A program made the translations under genes and the position numbers. This document shows, piece by piece, positions 7,130 through 13,245 of a DNA stretch of 19,292 nucleotides. Every line of letters starts with the position of its first letter. Position 1 is the stretch's first letter. The notes under the pieces were generated by a model. The model saw only the letters and a program-made list of their open reading frames with translations. It made no database searches and had not been told where the DNA came from. Origin of the DNA: Candidatus Altimarinota bacterium (GTDB lineage Bacteria > Patescibacteriota > Gracilibacteria > UBA4473); contig JAHDDZ010000003.1 of the NCBI GenBank assembly GCA_020629095.1, positions 12,595 through 31,886 of the forward strand, read 5' to 3'.

Positions 7130-8792
7130 GAAGGCAGATGTCTATTACGCGGATGTCTATACTGGTGTTGCTCTTCCACACGTTCAAATAAACACTGACA
7201 ACCAAATCATATTTCTCTCCAGGAGTGATTTTTTTATTCCATTCTCCTTTGAAAAAAGCGGTTGCTTTTATTGGCATTTCGCCGACAGATCCCATTATCC
7301 GTATGTGGTTTTTATCGATTCCCATCAACACTGCTTCGCCATGCATATAGTTTTTCACTCTAAAAGTTGGACGAGCAGCACCCACGCCAAAGGGGCTCAT
7401 AAATGAAAGGAACTCAAGCAAGCTGTGTGTCAACAGTTCTGGTGAGATTTCTGCTGATATTTGAAGTGCATTTTGTGGTTGAGAAATGCCTGCGAAATGA
7501 ACCTCAAGCGCCTTTTGAATCTGTGAGACATTCTCTAAATCTGCCCGAAAACCAGCGGCTCCAGCGTGACCTCCAAAGTGCACAAACAGGTCTGGGCAAG
7601 ACCGCAGTGCCCCCTCCATATCATATCCATTTGGGGCCCGGCACGAGGCCCCCACCGTGCCATCTGGAAGTATAGTCATAATGACAGCTGGCTGATTTTG
7701 CTCCTCTGACAACCGACCAGCCACCAGCCCAGCAATGCCCGCGGGGCAGTCTTTTAGCAACAAAGCCACGCATGCACCATCTGTGATCATCTGCTTTCGA
7801 GCCGCTTGTATAAACCGATGCGTTTGCTTTTTTCGCTTTTCATTCAGCACTTCCAGGTGAGACAATCGGTCATCCACACCTTCCTCTAACAAAAAAAGCT
7901 GTACCGCGTGCAGCACATTTCCAATGCGGCTTGCAGCGTTTATCCGTGGGGCAATGTGGAAACTAACGGTTTCTTCTGTAATTGGCGCAATTCCCTCTAG
8001 CATGTGCCGCAGCCCAGGCCACTGCGTGGTTTGCATTTGACGAATGCCCCACTTTACCAAAATGCGGTTTTCACCCACCAGTGGCATACAATCAGCAATT
8101 GTGCCGATGGCCACCAGCTCTAAGTATTTTTCTAAAAACAAAGGGAGTTCTGCCTCCGACAGAATGGATTCGGCCACGACCGACAGTACATGAAATACCA
8201 CACCGATCCCAGCCAAGTCACGAAATGCGTACTGTGACTCCTTTCGCTGCGGGTTAACAACCGCAACCGCCGCGGTCGGAAAGCGATCTGGATCGCTTGC
8301 ATGATGATCTGTGATGATCACATCCATACCAGCTGCGACAGCAGCAGCGACTTCGACTTTGTCATTTGTGCCACAGTCACAAGTTATCAGCAACTGCACG
8401 CCCTTTGCTGCTATTTCCTGCACATGGTGTAGCTTGAGCCCGTGGCTGTCTGTGACCCGATCTGGAATTCTATAGCTGACAGTCGCCCCAAGCTGCTGTA
8501 GCCCGTCAACCAACAGCGCTGTGCTAGTGACCCCATCTGCGTCAAAATCACCCAAAATCATAATTCGCTCACCTTTTATGATAGCTGCCCGAATGCGCTC
8601 TGCAGCTGGTTTTATGTCAATGATATCCCACGGGCTGGCCAAATCAGACAGTTTTGGGTTCAAAAAAGCAGCTGATTGTGCTTCATTTATCACTCCAAAT
8701 TGTTCAAGCAAAACAGCTTTTAACCCTGACATAGAATCACATTTGGGGGCATCTGACCATTTCATACTATTAAAACTCGGTTGCTTTTCCAT
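7122..8792 (-). CDS. recJ: Single-stranded-DNA-specific exonuclease RecJ
   Basis: 556-aa RecJ, the 5'-to-3' ssDNA exonuclease of recombination and mismatch repair. DHH-domain motifs are GDFDADG (81-87), CDCGT (138-142), TDHH (161-164) and GTIADC (230-235). PRINAASR lies at 282-289, and the DHHA1 motif GGHAGAAGF at 407-415. A C-terminal OB-like region follows. The length matches bacterial RecJ. The ATG at 8792 is chosen because it follows a TATCAT box by seven bases. An upstream in-frame extension to 8924 would add 44 unrelated residues antisense to the divergent gene. recJ heads the overlapping chain that runs through to tsaD. Confidence 0.96.
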   Translation of the reverse strand: MEKQPSFNSMKWSDAPKCDSMSGLKAVLLEQFGVINEAQSAAFLNPKLSDLASPWDIIDIKPAAERIRAAIIKGERIMILGDFDADGVTSTALLVDGLQQLGATVSYRIPDRVTDSHGLKLHHVQEIAAKGVQLLITCDCGTNDKVEVAAAVAAGMDVIITDHHASDPDRFPTAAVAVVNPQRKESQYAFRDLAGIGVVFHVLSVVAESILSEAELPLFLEKYLELVAIGTIADCMPLVGENRILVKWGIRQMQTTQWPGLRHMLEGIAPITEETVSFHIAPRINAASRIGNVLHAVQLFLLEEGVDDRLSHLEVLNEKRKKQTHRFIQAARKQMITDGACVALLLKDCPAGIAGLVAGRLSEEQNQPAVIMTILPDGTVGASCRAPNGYDMEGALRSCPDLFVHFGGHAGAAGFRADLENVSQIQKALEVHFAGISQPQNALQISAEISPELLTHSLLEFLSFMSPFGVGAARPTFRVKNYMHGEAVLMGIDKNHIRIMGSVGEMPIKATAFFKGEWNKKITPGEKYDLVVSVYLNVWKSNTSIDIRVIDICLHD

Positions 8793-8809
8793 TACAGATA
8801 TGATACTGA
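8781..8809 (+). promoter_or_regulatory. Promoter of DUF2797 gene, leaderless type, lying in recJ 5' end
   Basis: TTGCTT (8781-8786), a 17-nt spacer and TACTGA (8804-8809), which is preceded by TG as in extended -10 elements. ATG follows seven bases later at 8817. The -35 box lies inside the first codons of recJ on the other strand. Confidence 0.5.
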
Positions 8810-8828
8810 ATAGAGCATGCAAGTCCAC
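8800..8828 (-). promoter_or_regulatory. Promoter of recJ, leaderless type
   Basis: On the minus strand TATCAT (8800-8805) lies exactly seven bases before the recJ ATG at 8792. The -35 position (8823-8828, GTGGAC) is poor, and the adjacent TTGCAT (8817-8822) gives too short a spacer. The box overlaps the -10 region of the divergent promoter, so the two genes must compete for polymerase or share it. Confidence 0.5.
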
Positions 8829-9701
8829 GTTTTTGATTGGAGATGGTTTACCGAACACACTGCTCAAATTCAGGCAGTGGCACAAAACAAATTTGGAAGA
8901 AAAACGGTCCAAAAAGGAGACCAAATAAGCATTGCTCCTGTGGGTAAAAAGACCTGCGCCGGGGCATATATAAATGAATCATGGCAGCCATGTGGCAGCG
9001 CCATGGCCGAAAAAAAAGCAAAATGTGCCCTGTGCCGCAGCAAAGAAGGGAGCTTCATATATACCGCATTTGACGGGTTTGATACCTCACAGATCGGCCC
9101 ATCTGACTTAGAAAAACTGCAAAGCCCACACGTCATTTATTTTGCTTATTTTTCTCCAGAGGTAATGAAGGTTGGTGTCAGCAACAAAAAGCGAGACCGG
9201 ATGCGCCAAATTGAGCAAGGCAGCCATGCAACACTTTACATCGCAGAAACGCCGGACGGCATCATTGCCCGACAAATGGAAACGCTCATCCGGCGTGGGG
9301 GGGTAAATGACAAAGTTTTGCTGAGTCAAAAGAAGAAAAATATCAGCCCGGATGTTTCGAGTGAACAGATAAAAAAGCAACTTTTGGAGCTTATGAAAAC
9401 AGCAAAAAAGAGTATAGGAGAAATGCCTCAACTGCTGGAATATATGGCGACTGAGCCCACTTTTATGAACTGGCAAGAGCACCACGGTCTGCCAAGTGGA
9501 TCAATTCATGTTGCAAACCTGAATGTTGGGGAGTCAATCAGTGGAAAGATAATTGGCCTCAAAGGGCCCTTTATTTTTATTGATACTGGGCAAGAAAACA
9601 TCTGTGTTTGCATGAAAGACCTAGTCGGCATGACCGTTGATTTTACGCCTTTACCAGTTGGAATAAAAACAGAGACGGCTTTTCAAGGGGCTCTTTTCTA
9701 G
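8817..9701 (+). CDS. DUF2797-family protein
   Basis: 294-aa protein that I place in DUF2797 (PF10977), a family of unknown function. The N-terminal part holds a Cys set at 47, 59, 70 and 73 (ending CALC), a likely zinc-binding site. The central part has YFAYFSPEVMKVGVS (~108-122), an R-x-x-x-I-E-Q-G-S stretch (~130-136) and AETPDGIIARQMETLI (~143-158). This is the family's K-V-G-V, E-Q-G and A-x-x-x-E pattern, and it resembles the K-[IV]-G core of T5orf172/GIY-YIG-like domains. The ATG at 8817 is supported by the -10 box seven bases upstream. The gene diverges from recJ. It is followed after 59 bp by the Mrs2-like gene, which has its own promoter. Confidence 0.78.
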   Translation: MQVHVFDWRWFTEHTAQIQAVAQNKFGRKTVQKGDQISIAPVGKKTCAGAYINESWQPCGSAMAEKKAKCALCRSKEGSFIYTAFDGFDTSQIGPSDLEKLQSPHVIYFAYFSPEVMKVGVSNKKRDRMRQIEQGSHATLYIAETPDGIIARQMETLIRRGGVNDKVLLSQKKKNISPDVSSEQIKKQLLELMKTAKKSIGEMPQLLEYMATEPTFMNWQEHHGLPSGSIHVANLNVGESISGKIIGLKGPFIFIDTGQENICVCMKDLVGMTVDFTPLPVGIKTETAFQGALF

Positions 9702-9720
9702 GCGCACTCAGCACCCTCTT

Positions 9721-9740
9721 ATTTGCCAAAAATGGCAAAT
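9721..9740. promoter_or_regulatory. Perfect 8-bp palindrome upstream of the Mrs2-like gene (operator or RNA hairpin)
   Basis: ATTTGCCA (9721-9728) and TGGCAAAT (9733-9740) are perfect inverted arms around AAAA. No T-tract follows on the plus strand, so a terminator for the DUF2797 gene is unlikely. The left arm contains TTGCCA, a possible -35 box for the next gene, which suggests an operator. Confidence 0.5.
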
Positions 9741-9753
9741 CAGCTAGTATTCT
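9723..9753 (+). promoter_or_regulatory. Promoter of Mrs2-like gene, leaderless type
   Basis: TATTCT (9748-9753) lies seven bases before the ATG at 9761, the same placement as at other leading genes here. The best -35 (TTGCCA, 9723-9728) gives a long 19-nt spacer. TAGTAT (9745-9750) with a 16-nt spacer is the alternative and would leave a short leader. Confidence 0.45.
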
Positions 9754-9760
9754 TTTCGAT

Positions 9761-10672
9761 ATGCAAATAATAGAAATCAGCAAGCTGGGGGAGATTATCC
9801 CTCGAGAGATAAATCGGAAAACACTGGTAACTGAGTTTGACTTACATTTGCGTGACCTGCGGCCGGTTTTTAGCAAGCGCCAAGTGACCACAATGCTGCG
9901 TCGTGGGCAAGGACTCATCCTTAATTTCAAGTCAGTAAAGATGATTGTGGGGGCTGATCGAGTCCTCCTATTCAACCTGGAAAACCCACGGATAGTCGAC
10001 CAATTTGCCCCAATGCTGAGCCGTAAAATCAGTGACCCAGATGAAGGAATTTCATTTGAACTGACCTGTCTTGATGCCGGCTTGACTTTTGTTTTGATGC
10101 GTCACAGAGCCAAATTTGAGCACCTACAAAAAAGAACCGAGCAAACACTTTCTGAGCTAGAGCAAGTGCCAACAGATGAAAATCTAACTCAACTGCTGCA
10201 ACTCAAAAAGCAACTGAGCAACATGGAATCTCGGGCACAAGAAGCCGAAGATATGGTCGTTGAAATCTTGCACGATGACAAAGAAGTTGCTTCAATTTTT
10301 TTTGTTGATGAGCCAGATGTTGCCGCAATTGAAGAAGCAGAATCGGTCTTGGAGAATAACCTAGAGCAGCTGGAAAATATTAGTCATCAGATCGATGAAC
10401 TGAATGAAAACATTGATGATACGCAAGAAATTTTAACTATGAAGCTGGCGAATCGTCGAAATGATATTATTCGTTTTGACTTGATTATTAGTGTCATGAC
10501 TGCCATTTTTAGTATTTTAGCAGTGATAGTCGGGCTCTTTGGAACAAACATCCGAAACCAACTAGAGAACTCACATGCCGCATTTTGGGTTCTTACAATA
10601 GCTCTATTTGTCATCTTTGCATCACTGTGGATTTTAATTTGGCGATATATGAAAAATAAGAAATTGCTCTAG
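9761..10672 (+). CDS. CorA-superfamily cation channel, Mrs2-like
   Basis: 303-aa divalent-cation (Mg2+) channel of the 2-TM-GxN type that resembles eukaryotic Mrs2 more than bacterial CorA. Visible Mrs2-like blocks are RDLRP (31-35) followed by an I-L-N-F stretch and V-G-A-D-R-V-L-L-F (~63-71), an FELTCLDAGL segment (~99-108), LQLKKQL (146-152) and HDDKEVA (171-177). A long coiled helix with D-T-Q (220-222) and N-R-R-N (231-234) comes before TM1 (~239-260). TM2 spans ~273-294. The signature after TM1 is GTN (261-263), where CorA and Mrs2 have GMN. The family works as a membrane homopentamer. Substrate selectivity here is uncertain because of the changed motif. The gene overlaps the convergent trpR-like gene by four bases. 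Confidence 0.82.
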   Translation: MQIIEISKLGEIIPREINRKTLVTEFDLHLRDLRPVFSKRQVTTMLRRGQGLILNFKSVKMIVGADRVLLFNLENPRIVDQFAPMLSRKISDPDEGISFELTCLDAGLTFVLMRHRAKFEHLQKRTEQTLSELEQVPTDENLTQLLQLKKQLSNMESRAQEAEDMVVEILHDDKEVASIFFVDEPDVAAIEEAESVLENNLEQLENISHQIDELNENIDDTQEILTMKLANRRNDIIRFDLIISVMTAIFSILAVIVGLFGTNIRNQLENSHAAFWVLTIALFVIFASLWILIWRYMKNKKLL

Positions 10673-10953
10673 TTTTTGAGTGCGTCATATACGTGTGCAA
10701 AACCCCCAGTACCATATTTGACCTGCCTATTTGCCCTTGTCACTAGAGCTACACTGCACCCCAACTGCTCTGCTATCTTCCGCTGCGGCAGGCCAGATCC
10801 TAGCACAGATTGAACTATTTGCCACCGCTCTGTCAGTGCCTCTAATTCTTGTGGAGTGAAAATATCCTCAAAAAAGAGCTTCGCCTCTTTTTCATTTTTG
10901 AGTAATAAAAATGCTTGCATGAGTTCTGAAAATGCTTTTTTAGTTTTTGCCAT
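10669..10953 (-). CDS. TrpR/YerC-family repressor-like protein
   Basis: 94-aa all-helical DNA-binding protein. The pattern FTPQELEALTERWQIVQSVL (~32-51) followed by QRKIAEQLGCSVALVTRANRQVKYG (~57-81) matches the Trp-repressor superfamily: the 'T-x-x-E-x-x-A-L' helix and then a helix-turn-helix with 'S/Q-R-E-L-A-x-x-L-G' and 'T-R-A-N'. It could be a true tryptophan-responsive TrpR or a YerC-type relative with unknown ligand. Its position six bases after aroB in an aroC-aroB unit favours a role in aromatic amino-acid control, which is inference. It starts at ATG 10953 with no Shine-Dalgarno sequence. Its last four bases overlap the convergent Mrs2-like gene. Confidence 0.82.
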   Translation of the reverse strand: MAKTKKAFSELMQAFLLLKNEKEAKLFFEDIFTPQELEALTERWQIVQSVLGSGLPQRKIAEQLGCSVALVTRANRQVKYGTGGFAHVYDALKN

Positions 10954-10959
10954 GGTGTT

Positions 10960-12000
10960 TTAAGTGAAAAAAGAAGGCGGATTTTCTATTGATGTAGGCT
11001 TTATTACTACATTTCCAATCTCATTAGGGATCAGAAACCGAATGGATTCATTCTCTCTTTTTTTATCTGTTTTCATATACTCAAAAAGAGTTGACGGAGA
11101 ATATGGACATGGTTCTGGAAACAAATCACAAACTGCTTTTTCTATTATTTTCACTGTTTCTGGAGTTGTAATTTTCAACTCTTTTCCAAGCTCTGCTGCA
11201 AGTAAAAGACCCCATGCGACAGCTTTTCCGTGTGGCACGCTATAGTCAGAAATTTGCTCTATTGCATGCGCAAAAGTGTGCCCCAAATTAAGCTTTTCCC
11301 GTATCTGATTTTTGTCATTTGGGTCAACTTGTACCATCTCTGTCTTAATTTCAATTGACCGTGAAATGTATGGAATAATATCTGTCAATGCAAACGGCTT
11401 TGAGATAACATCTGACAGGTCTGCAAAGTGGTTTTCGTCAGCTATGGTGCCGTGTTTTAGCATTTCTGCAATTCCATTTCGTACTTCCATTTCTGGCAAA
11501 GTTTCTAGAAATTGTGGGCAAATGAGCACATTTTCTGCTGAGTAAAATGACCCAATTTGGTTCTTTCCCCAGGCTGTGTCTACTCCTGTTTTGCCACCAA
11601 TGCTCGCATCGACCATGCACAAAAGCGACGTTGGAACGAGCAACAACGAAACTCCGCGAAGGTAAATACTTGCTGCAAATGCAGCTACGTCAGTCACAAC
11701 TCCACCGCCGAAGGCAATAACCAATCCTCCTCTATCCAATTGTGCATCATTAAAAAAGTCACAAATGGCCTCCACCTGTTGCATGTTCTTTGTTTTTTCA
11801 CCTGGTGCAATAACCAACTGGGACACTTTCAGCGCATCTAAAAAACCCGATTGAGCTTGTGCCACATTGGCATCCGTTATTAAAACAGTTCCAGAGTGCT
11901 CTAAAATCAAGGCTTCGATGCGCAAAAGAGCATCATTTTTATAACCATAAAACTGGAGATTTGAATACTTTTCTGTCATATATTTTATCTCAGAAATCAT
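10960..12000 (-). CDS. aroB: 3-dehydroquinate synthase AroB
   Basis: 346-aa AroB, which converts DAHP to 3-dehydroquinate, the second step of the shikimate pathway, using NAD+ and a divalent metal. Visible motifs are GGGVVTDVAAF (98-108, NAD binding) and PTSLLCMVDASIGGKTGVD (123-141). Candidate metal ligands are Glu179 in AEMLKHG, His241 in LGHTFAHA and His257 in VPHGKA. The ATG at 12000 overlaps the aroC stop by four bases (ATGA), implying coupled translation. An ATG seven codons downstream is possible. The gene is more AT-rich than its neighbours. Other shikimate genes are outside the window. Confidence 0.96.
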   Translation of the reverse strand: MISEIKYMTEKYSNLQFYGYKNDALLRIEALILEHSGTVLITDANVAQAQSGFLDALKVSQLVIAPGEKTKNMQQVEAICDFFNDAQLDRGGLVIAFGGGVVTDVAAFAASIYLRGVSLLLVPTSLLCMVDASIGGKTGVDTAWGKNQIGSFYSAENVLICPQFLETLPEMEVRNGIAEMLKHGTIADENHFADLSDVISKPFALTDIIPYISRSIEIKTEMVQVDPNDKNQIREKLNLGHTFAHAIEQISDYSVPHGKAVAWGLLLAAELGKELKITTPETVKIIEKAVCDLFPEPCPYSPSTLFEYMKTDKKRENESIRFLIPNEIGNVVIKPTSIENPPSFFT

Positions 12001-13016
12001 GAGTTCCAGTTGTTTTCAGAAGCTTTTTGCCGAAGCGCATGGTCAAGCAAAATGTGCGCTGTCATTCCCTCTACTATCGGCAAAGCGCGTGGCAGCACAC
12101 ACGGATCGTGCCGCCCTCCAATTGGCTGTAGCATGACATTTTCACCCTTCTTTGAAATTGTTTTTTGAGCCGTTTGAATAGTCGAAACAGGCTTAAATGC
12201 GACCCGAAAAAACAAATCTGCTCCATTTGAAATGCCCCCCAAAACACCTCCAGCATTATTTGTTTCAAAAGAAACTGTGCCATTTTTAATCTGCATTTGG
12301 TCATTGTGCTGACTTCCGCGCAGGTGCGTGCCAGCAAAACCGCTCCCAATTTCAAATCCTTTTGTTGCAGGAATGCTCAGCATTCCCTTTGCCAGGTCTG
12401 CCTCTAACCGATCAAAAACTGGCACACCAAGCCCAACTGGCATATTTTTCACAGTGCAGGTAATAATTCCCCCCACACTATCTCCACCAGCTTTTGCGCT
12501 CAAAATTGCCTCTGTTTGAGCCTCTGGTGCTGTTTTTCCTGCTACTTCTTGCATATGCGCCGTTATCTCAATCCCATACCATTTGCGCAAAACCTGAGCT
12601 GCAAACGCCCCAGAAACAACACGCGCAATAGTCTCTCGGGCACTTGCGCGACCACCGCCACTACTCGCCTGAATTCCATATTTCTGCTCATAGGTAAAAT
12701 CTGCATGCCCTGGCCGAAACGCTTTTTGGACTGTTTTATAGTCTTTTGGATTGGTGTTTTTATTCTGTACAAAAAAGGCAATTGGCGTGCCGAGTGTCAT
12801 TTCTCCCTCCATGCCAGAGACTATATGCAAGCTATCTGGTTCTTCTCGGTCGGTTGTCAGTTCACTTTGTCCGGGTTTTCTTCTATTCAGCGCATCTTGC
12901 ACTGCCTCTAAATCTATCGCCACATTTGCTGGAAAACCATCAATAACCCCTCCAACAGAGACTCCATGTGATTCTCCAAAGCTTGTCAGCCGATAGAGTG
13001 TTCCAAGTGTATTCAT
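11997..13016 (-). CDS. aroC: Chorismate synthase AroC
   Basis: 339-aa chorismate synthase, the last step of the shikimate pathway (EPSP to chorismate), dependent on reduced FMN. Visible signatures are TSFGESHG (11-18, with catalytic His17), RPGHAD (101-106, His104), SSGGGRASARET (118-129) and GGRHDPC near the C terminus. The ATG at 13016 gives the standard MNTLG...R-L-T-S-F-G-E-S-H-G N terminus. The frame stays open to 13094, but the extra 26 residues are not family-like. aroC leads the unit aroC-aroB-trpR-like. A source of reduced FMN for the enzyme is not identified in the window. Confidence 0.97.
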   Translation of the reverse strand: MNTLGTLYRLTSFGESHGVSVGGVIDGFPANVAIDLEAVQDALNRRKPGQSELTTDREEPDSLHIVSGMEGEMTLGTPIAFFVQNKNTNPKDYKTVQKAFRPGHADFTYEQKYGIQASSGGGRASARETIARVVSGAFAAQVLRKWYGIEITAHMQEVAGKTAPEAQTEAILSAKAGGDSVGGIITCTVKNMPVGLGVPVFDRLEADLAKGMLSIPATKGFEIGSGFAGTHLRGSQHNDQMQIKNGTVSFETNNAGGVLGGISNGADLFFRVAFKPVSTIQTAQKTISKKGENVMLQPIGGRHDPCVLPRALPIVEGMTAHILLDHALRQKASENNWNS

Positions 13017-13022
13017 ATCTAT

Positions 13023-13028
13023 GTAGTA
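13023..13028 (-). promoter_or_regulatory. Possible -10 box of the aroC unit
   Basis: TACTAC on the minus strand lies six bases before the aroC ATG, the placement seen at other leading genes. It is part of an ACTAC-repeat stretch (13023-13041), and no good -35 is found at normal spacing. The stretch contains GAACTA and ACTACTAC, loosely like TrpR operator half-sites but arranged as direct repeats. Confidence 0.35.
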
Positions 13029-13066
13029 GTACGAGTAGTTCAAAAAGACCGTATCAGAAGATGAAA

Positions 13067-13082
13067 AATTGCACAAGCAATT
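13067..13082. repeat. Short inverted repeat in the aroC/micro-ORF divergent region
   Basis: AATTGC (13067-13072) and GCAATT (13077-13082) are perfect arms around ACAA. It lies ~50 bp upstream of aroC and overlaps the candidate -35 (TTGCAC, 13069-13074) of the plus-strand micro-ORF, so an operator role is possible. Confidence 0.4.
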
Positions 13083-13128
13083 CATTGTAAACACATAATG
13101 AAAAGCCGAAGGACTGTTAGGAGATATT

Positions 13129-13200
13129 ATGCAATTTAAACCAGAAAAGAATACAACTCGAGGTGGAATTGCGGAAATCGTATACAGATCTATGCAGTAA
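13129..13200 (+). CDS. Putative 23-aa micro-ORF with strong Shine-Dalgarno sequence
   Basis: An ATG at 13129 is preceded by TTAGGAGAT, an AGGAG core at ideal distance, which is rare in a window where most genes have none. The 23-residue product begins MQFKPEKNTTRGG and ends RSMQ; it is basic and not hydrophobic. I recognise no family. A possible promoter (TTGCAC 13069-13074, CATAAT 13094-13099, long 19-nt spacer) lies upstream. A hairpin with six Ts ends 44 nt after the stop. It could be a small protein, a leader peptide without a downstream gene, or part of a small RNA of roughly 140 nt. Confidence 0.4.
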   Translation: MQFKPEKNTTRGGIAEIVYRSMQ

Positions 13201-13218
13201 AGTACTTCCTTTAAAAGA

Positions 13219-13244
13219 ATCAGTCGAGTGACTGATGCTTTTTT
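13219..13244. terminator. Bidirectional intrinsic terminator between micro-ORF and murA
   Basis: The stem ATCAGTC (13219-13225) with GACTGAT (13230-13236) has a GAGT loop. It is followed by GC and six Ts on the plus strand, and by TCTTTT on the minus strand. It ends two bases from the murA stop, so it serves murA on one strand and the micro-ORF transcript on the other. Confidence 0.8.
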
Positions 13245-13245
13245 C

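Noticed and set aside
8793..8924. 44-residue N-terminal extension of RecJ
   Set aside because: It would lie opposite the start of the DUF2797 gene and is not RecJ-like; a -10 box lies seven bases before the 8792 ATG.
13017..13094. 26-residue N-terminal extension of AroC
   Set aside because: Chorismate synthases start close to the TSFGESHG motif; the MNTLG start at 13016 fits.
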